Source: Takifugu bimaculatus
Lineage: Eukaryota; Chordata; Actinopteri; Tetraodontiformes; Tetraodontidae
DNA length: 64,000 nucleotides
Assembly (NCBI GenBank): GCA_004026145.2
Contig: CP034992.1
Coordinates: 934,531 to 998,530 of the forward strand
Direction: 5' to 3'
The notes under the pieces were generated by a model that saw only the letters and a list, made by a program, of their open reading frames with translations, had not been told where the DNA came from and did no database searches. Positions 58,729 to 64,000 of the stretch are shown here, in pieces. Numbering within the stretch: the first letter of the stretch is position 1; each line of letters begins with the position of its first letter. The position numbers were made by a program, and so were the translations under genes.

Positions 58729-59471
58729 TCAGAGGTAGTAGTCTGGGTACTTGTAGGTGGACAGACATTTGGACCTCCCCTCGTCCATCGGGATGCAGGA
58801 CAGGTTTGGCAGGCAGGGACAAGTGTGGTGCAGCCGCTTCCCAAAGAAAGGAGCCTGAAGTTGGGAAGGAGATGTTGAAGTGATGGAAGGCTTGATTAGC
58901 AGGAGCACAAGCATCGAGCCTCACCGTGTGGCTCATCGGGTGGCAGTCGTCTCCTTCCCGTCCCATCGGCGTGCACATTCTCAGGCTCCGGATCCACAAG
59001 CTCACCGCGCAACACATCCCCCCTCCACACTGAGAGTCCTTCTCGCAGGCCTGGGCACGTGCACACACATTAAAAAATGCTTGTTCTTTCAAAGGAAAGT
59101 CACATCGCAGCTGTTGGCCAGCAGACCAGTACGACGGACTGGTGGCGCTGGTTGACCACTGGAGCTTGAAATAATCTCCAAGGTTAATTGATGCTTGAGA
59201 TATATATCTATATTATATAATGTTGCTATATAATCTTGCTTTTTTCATTGAATTTGCTGCTCAAATAGGAAAAAACATGGAAATTTGCCCCTGGTAAGTT
59301 TTTTTGAATGTTTGAATTTACACTTTTGCAATTTTTACAGTGAGTAAAAAGGATTATAGTGAGTAAAAGTGACAATATTCTGAAGAAGCCCCCACTTACC
59401 CCCGTGATGACCGCCGACGAGCTGCGGGACACCAGCAGCAGTGAGAAGAGGAGCGGGAAGAAGGACCTCAT
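58729..59471 (-). CDS. prok2: prok2 (prokineticin 2)
   Basis: Three coding exons in transcript order: 59400-59471, 58925-59050, 58729-58854 (324 bases, 107 residues; human 108 in the short form). Exon 1 encodes a signal peptide (MRSFFPLLFSLLLVSRSSS) followed by AVITG, the N-terminal pentapeptide required for receptor activation. It ends exactly at the G. Exon 2 starts ACEKDSQCGGGMCCAVSLWI and exon 3 starts APFFGKRLHHTCPCLPNLSC. Ten cysteines in the mature peptide match the five-disulfide colipase-like fold. PROK2 is a secreted ligand of PROKR1/2 that acts in circadian output, neuronal migration and angiogenesis. A TATA-like TTTATAAG lies on the minus strand at 59607-59614. All splice sites are canonical. 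Order after gpr27 matches human. Confidence 0.96.
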
Positions 59472-59606
59472 GATGAAGAGCTGTCGTCGTGCTCCCGTGG
59501 CCCCCAGAGTCCGGATGCTGAAGCTGTGGGACCTCGCTGCACGTATGCCCCCACCGTCCACTGAGACAGACGGCCGCCAAACTCACACGTTCAGGGTTGG
59601 CGGGCG

Positions 59607-59614
59607 CTTATAAA
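59607..59614 (-). promoter_or_regulatory. TATA-like box upstream of prok2
   Basis: TTTATAAG about 140 bases before the prok2 ATG, implying a start near 59580 and a 5' UTR of about 110 bases. Confidence 0.5.
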
Positions 59615-59619
59615 GGCAG

Positions 59620-62397
59620 CCCGCCACTCAAAAAAAAAAACATCGTGACTCATTCGCAGCAACCTCGCTGCTACAAAAAGACCAAGGTGAACGTCAAATG
59701 GCGCCGCGTACGTCTGTCCGTCCTCTGACGGAGGCCCTGTCTCGAGACCATCAACCTCCATTGTTGCTGGTGACAATAACAAAGCCAATCAGGAGGAGAA
59801 GAGGCACATTCAGTCTCCTCTCAACATCTCACCTGCTCCATGAGCCCAAGGCCGCCGGCTGAAAGGATCTTTTCAGCCTGACTCACGGCGGCTCCTCCAC
59901 CAATCAGAGCGACACAGAGCTCATGTTGCTGTTTATTCAACTCTTCAGACAAACAGGTCAACGACTAAAGTGGCTACAGTTCAGCAAATTAGAGGCCGCG
60001 TCAATCAGGCGCTTCATCGCAACAGGAATTAATGTTCCGCAGCTTCAGCTTACGAATATCGACGTTTGTCGGCCAAGAGTCGCCGATTTAAAGCGACTCT
60101 AATGACAGATTAGTGGTGAAGAACCAGCCTCCTCGGCCCCTCTGTCACGTCTCCACACACCAGTTTCAAGGGTTCTGGCAGCCTGACAGACAGGCTTGAC
60201 ATCTTCTGCGCCTCCATGTGTCAACATGGATTACTGACTCCCAGGAAGCCCCCCCCACCCACAACTCTTGGCAGCCCATGTTATCACACTAATGGTAATG
60301 ACGCAGCGACAAAGTGCTTACATCCCTGGGGCGATGGGGGGGATCACGGCTTCTCCAAATCAAAACACAGAGGTCATAAAGGGCGGAGCCTCTGGTCCTC
60401 CAGCAGCTCCCAACGCGGCTGCATCACATCCCAAAACAACCTTGTTTGTCAACCTTCAGCTCAGGAAACCTGACATGAATTTAGGGAGGGAAAGTCCGCG
60501 TTTCAGGGATCAACCAGGGATCCGTCAGGCCTCGTGTGGACCGTGACCCAGCAGGTCGTCCTCGTTAGCCTCGTTAGCATCTGGGCGCCGCCAGGACCAA
60601 ACCTGTAGGACGCTCAGACGTGGGGGGGGGGGGGGGGGGTAACCAGGGGTCTGGTGCTGCAGCACAACTGTTAATGTTATCAGCCCATATGGATATTCAG
60701 ATGCTTTTTATTCGCCCCCCCTCATATTTGAAAAGGAACACCGCTGTCTCCAAACTCCCAACAAGGTCAGACAAATCCATTCTCAGGTGAGTCTTTTCTT
60801 CGCTTTCATGCCTCCCACAAAAGGCTCCTCTCACGGCCGTCTTCCATCAACACTCGACACGCGAGAGTCATTTCCACGGCTCCATCCGTTACATTAGAAG
60901 CACCTGATTCCATCCCATCAAACAAGCGGGTGCAGGAAGAACGCCTCTCACTTTCTATTCTGGATGTGGAAACGTGATCCAGGATCCAAAGTCTGGTCTG
61001 TAGGAGGATTTCCATGAGGCAAACATGGAGAGGGCTCCTGGGAGCAGGGGCCAGGGCTCTAGGGGGCCACACAGTGGCACACAGCCATTTTACATGCACG
61101 TGTCATCGCTGCATTATGGGGTTGATTTCTGAAACCTTATAATGAATATGCATAAAGGTGGTCACACAGGCTGCTCTCATTACTGCGTGAAGTCTTTTAA
61201 CGGCTCCACATCTTGTCTACATGAGGTGTCCTGGCGCATGATTAATCCAATGCAGATGTAGGGATCTGAACTCTATATGTGGATGATGTCACGGCCGACC
61301 TGCCCGTTACTAATGAGGCCTAATTGTGCCCAACGGGTTCGTGACCTTATTCTGTAATTACTGAACATTTGCTGGGAAGAGCTCTAACGTAGCTTCCTCC
61401 TCCTGTTTGAGACCACGTTAACGGTTCAGCACGACACCTCCAAATATTTCTGCCTTTTCCCTGTACGAAGAAGAGAAAAGTGCCTTATTTTTGAGGAAAA
61501 GACCTGGAAAACCTTGAACGTGGAGGAAAACTCGCTGCCCTGCAGGCTGGCGGGGTCTTTGACTCTCCTGTGGCTTCTGCTTTCATCTCTCGCCTAAATA
61601 TGAGGGAGCGTGTCGTTTTTGTATTGCTGTCATGTCTGGTAATCCGCTCAAACCAAAGCGTTGTTTGAGCGGGGATTACGGACGCCACGCCTGACTGTTC
61701 CTCGACATTGTTTGTCATGTCAAACCACCCGAGGGAGTAAACACAGCTTCCTGGGGAGTATTAGCAGAGCTCTTACTGTGCATCAATATGCAGGCTGCTG
61801 CACAGATAGCTGCAGCGGATGCTAATGAGAGCTGCTCTTCATATGCAGGATTACAGCAGTTTAGGTCCACGTCCGCGCTCGTGCAGGGATCAAATCACTC
61901 GACTGCTCGAGGAACGTCAATGGAAGGAACAAAACAACCTATTTTAACAACCTCCTTAAAGTTTACAGCCGATGGCGGCAAGCGTAGGATGAGGTAGGGT
62001 AGGGCGGGATAGTCAGGACATTTTCCATCTACCGTTGCCATGGTGACTATCAGTGATACATTTTTTTGTGGAAGATTTTAATTCCAGATTCCAGAAATTT
62101 CTGGGAACACTTCAAATTCTCCAGAGTTCTTCTTTATTCCTCAAAATAGTTCCTCCGACTAAGTAGGAAGACTAAAAAAATAAAACCCCAAAGACCCAAG
62201 AGAAGAAGAGCTGATGAAGATGAAGGAACAGACAGAGATTCAGCCTCAGAAGAGAAACGGATTAAAAACTAAAGAGGGAAAAGAAACAAAAAACTTTGAG
62301 CTGCACAAAAAAACGTGATGGAGAGTTTTGGAACAATAAAGATGTGGAACTGAAGAAAATAGTGTCACAATGTGTGTAATAAGTGTGTGTGTGTAAT
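59620..62397. other. prok2 5' flank, non-coding
   Basis: No coding exon is recognised. The segments 61110-61400 and 61770-61870 are rich in ATTA/TAAT, octamer-like ATGCTAAT and ATATGCA motifs and look like candidate conserved enhancers. A poly-G run occurs at 60620-60638. Confidence 0.35.

Positions 62398-62473
<76 letters not shown>
62398..62473 (+). repeat. (TG)n microsatellite
   Basis: About 38 TG units, preceded by two short GTGTGTAATAAGT blocks. Confidence 0.95.
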
Positions 62474-62475
<2 letters not shown>

Positions 62476-64000
62476 ACGGGGAACAGCTGACAGCTCTGTC
62501 CTGGTTCCCTCCGACGATGCTGCAGCCTCTGTGTTGCAGCTGTGCCAGGTCTGACAATAAGGAACATGAAAGCCGACAGATGAACCAGACCAGTTGTGAC
62601 ACTCATCCATATTTCTGCTCTGCAGCGACTGGGTTTAAACTGGGATCAATCGCAGCGACACGACATCGTCCCTGACAGATGTGTGCAAACCCGCACGCAC
62701 GCTCTCGTTCAGCAACATCCGTCCATCATCCATCATCCCTCCGTCCATCCACGAACATCAAACAGCAACAGCGGATTCATAATCGCGCCGATTTTATCCG
62801 CTTCTACAAAGTCGATCAAAGAAAGTTGCCTTTTTCAGCTTATTTTTGACTCTCCTCCGCATCTAAATTGGGCCGTTTTCTTAGTTTGGACTATTCAAAT
62901 TAAATCAAACATTTTGAATCAACGATTCCACCCGAACTGAAAGTGGTTGCATTGGAAATCTGCTGTCAGAAGCTGAATATCTGAAGGAAAATAGAGCTGA
63001 TTCTGAGGGTCAATGAGCAGAGGTGGTCCTGACTATGTTTGTGACTCCAGTTTGCACCCCCACCACCCTCCTAGAGCCTCACATGCTCAGGTGATTAAAC
63101 ACGCTCCACCACCCTTCCCCACCCTCGTGGTTTTTATTTTTGAATGTCTGATTCCATTTATCCGCTTTCCTCCCAGCCACAGAGGAACCTCCTCACCTAT
63201 CTCAACGCTCCGGCTCACGCACCCGTCTCCTCAGTCCTGAGGATGAAGCCAAATATTCAACCAAGCAGCTTCACTGTATCCCGACAGGTCAGAGACAGAA
63301 ACCGAGACGGGAGCGGAGAGTGCGGAGAACTGAAGTTGTTTCCTTTGTTACGGATCCGTCAAGGCCAAACATTCAGATGAGAGAACGCTGGTGGCTCATT
63401 GAGGCTCCATGGAGGGCTTTCATATGTTAAAGATCCGCCTTTAAAGGGAAGAAGATGACGTGAAACTACAGGAATACGCACGTGTGAGGGCGAATGCGTG
63501 GAGATCACACAGAAGCAGAGATGCCACTTAAGCACATTGTTCAGTTAAATTGCCCGGAGCGCTGCTCTAAAAATAGGGCACACAGCTGAGAGCTCTGGGG
63601 GATGTGGCACGGGCGGGGAAAGGGGGCTTTCACAGGAAGGAGAAATTCCTCTGAAGGCCCAGCAGAGCGGTGATGCGCACAGGAGATCACGGAAGAAGAT
63701 ATGTCGGGCTGAGGAAAAACGAGCTGAACCGCCTCTGGGCTGCAGGTCCGACGCAATTTAGGGTTTCAATTTCCTGCCAAAGATGAGAGTCCATAAAGCA
63801 GGAGAGCAGAGGCGGGATCGTCTCCTCTGACTCAGGGCGAACCAAAGGAATGCTTAATGACGGCCGCGAGGCTGCAGCCTCAGTCATGGCTGTTCATCAT
63901 GGGGGGGGGGGCTCAGGGAGCACCGCACCGACGATGAGCCCTGGGAGAAGATGACACAGGAGCCGTGAAAGGAAAGATTCTAGATGTAACATTATGGGTC
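62474..64000. other. non-coding right end of window
   Basis: No gene, RNA or mobile element is recognised. In human the side of PROK2 facing RYBP is a long gene desert, which would fit. Confidence 0.35.

Overview
The window is vertebrate nuclear DNA, most likely a compact teleost genome. The evidence is small multi-exon genes with GT..AG introns, teleost-like protein variants, a Tc1-like transposon of the common fish type, LINE remnants, and a very high load of mini- and microsatellites. An exactly 100-base N gap (30600-30699) divides it into two blocks of different character.

Left block (1-30599). It holds the first coding exon of ube2c (minus, running off the left edge), polr2j (plus, complete, 3 exons) and dnttip1 (minus, complete, 13 exons, tail-to-tail with polr2j). 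These are followed by an ascl5-like bHLH gene (plus), ppp1r15b (minus, 2 exons) and the last four exons of pik3c2b (minus, cut by the gap). This block is saturated with tandem arrays. Many carry the telomere hexamer CCCTAA/TTAGGG inside longer private units, and they make up most of several dnttip1 introns. The sequence looks subtelomere-like, or like a region where interstitial telomere repeats have spread.

Right block (30700-64000). About 17 kb without recognisable coding exons (30700-48000) ends in a CpG-rich, minus-strand promoter-like zone. Then come eif4e3 (minus, with two apparent single-base insertions), a tRNA-Phe gene (minus), gpr27 (plus, single coding exon) and prok2 (minus, 3 exons), followed by about 4.4 kb of non-coding flank. 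Order and orientation match the human FOXP1-EIF4E3-GPR27-PROK2 segment. The non-coding tract is therefore inferred to be the 5' intronic and promoter territory of foxp1, although no foxp1 coding exon is visible.

Functional themes. ube2c (APC/C E2 enzyme) and dnttip1 (MiDAC histone deacetylase subunit) are mitotic genes. polr2j is an RNA polymerase II core subunit. ppp1r15b restores translation by directing PP1 to phospho-eIF2alpha, and eif4e3 is a cap-binding protein. pik3c2b makes phosphoinositides. gpr27 and prok2 are signalling genes (orphan receptor and secreted peptide). These are independent vertebrate genes, not an operon-like system. The most notable observations are a GGGGCC-type hexanucleotide array starting three bases after the ppp1r15b stop codon, minisatellites nested inside a Tc1-like element, telomere-like arrays filling dnttip1 introns, the eif4e3 frameshifts, a long CCTG-type array in the putative foxp1 intron, and a likely assembly discontinuity at the N gap.
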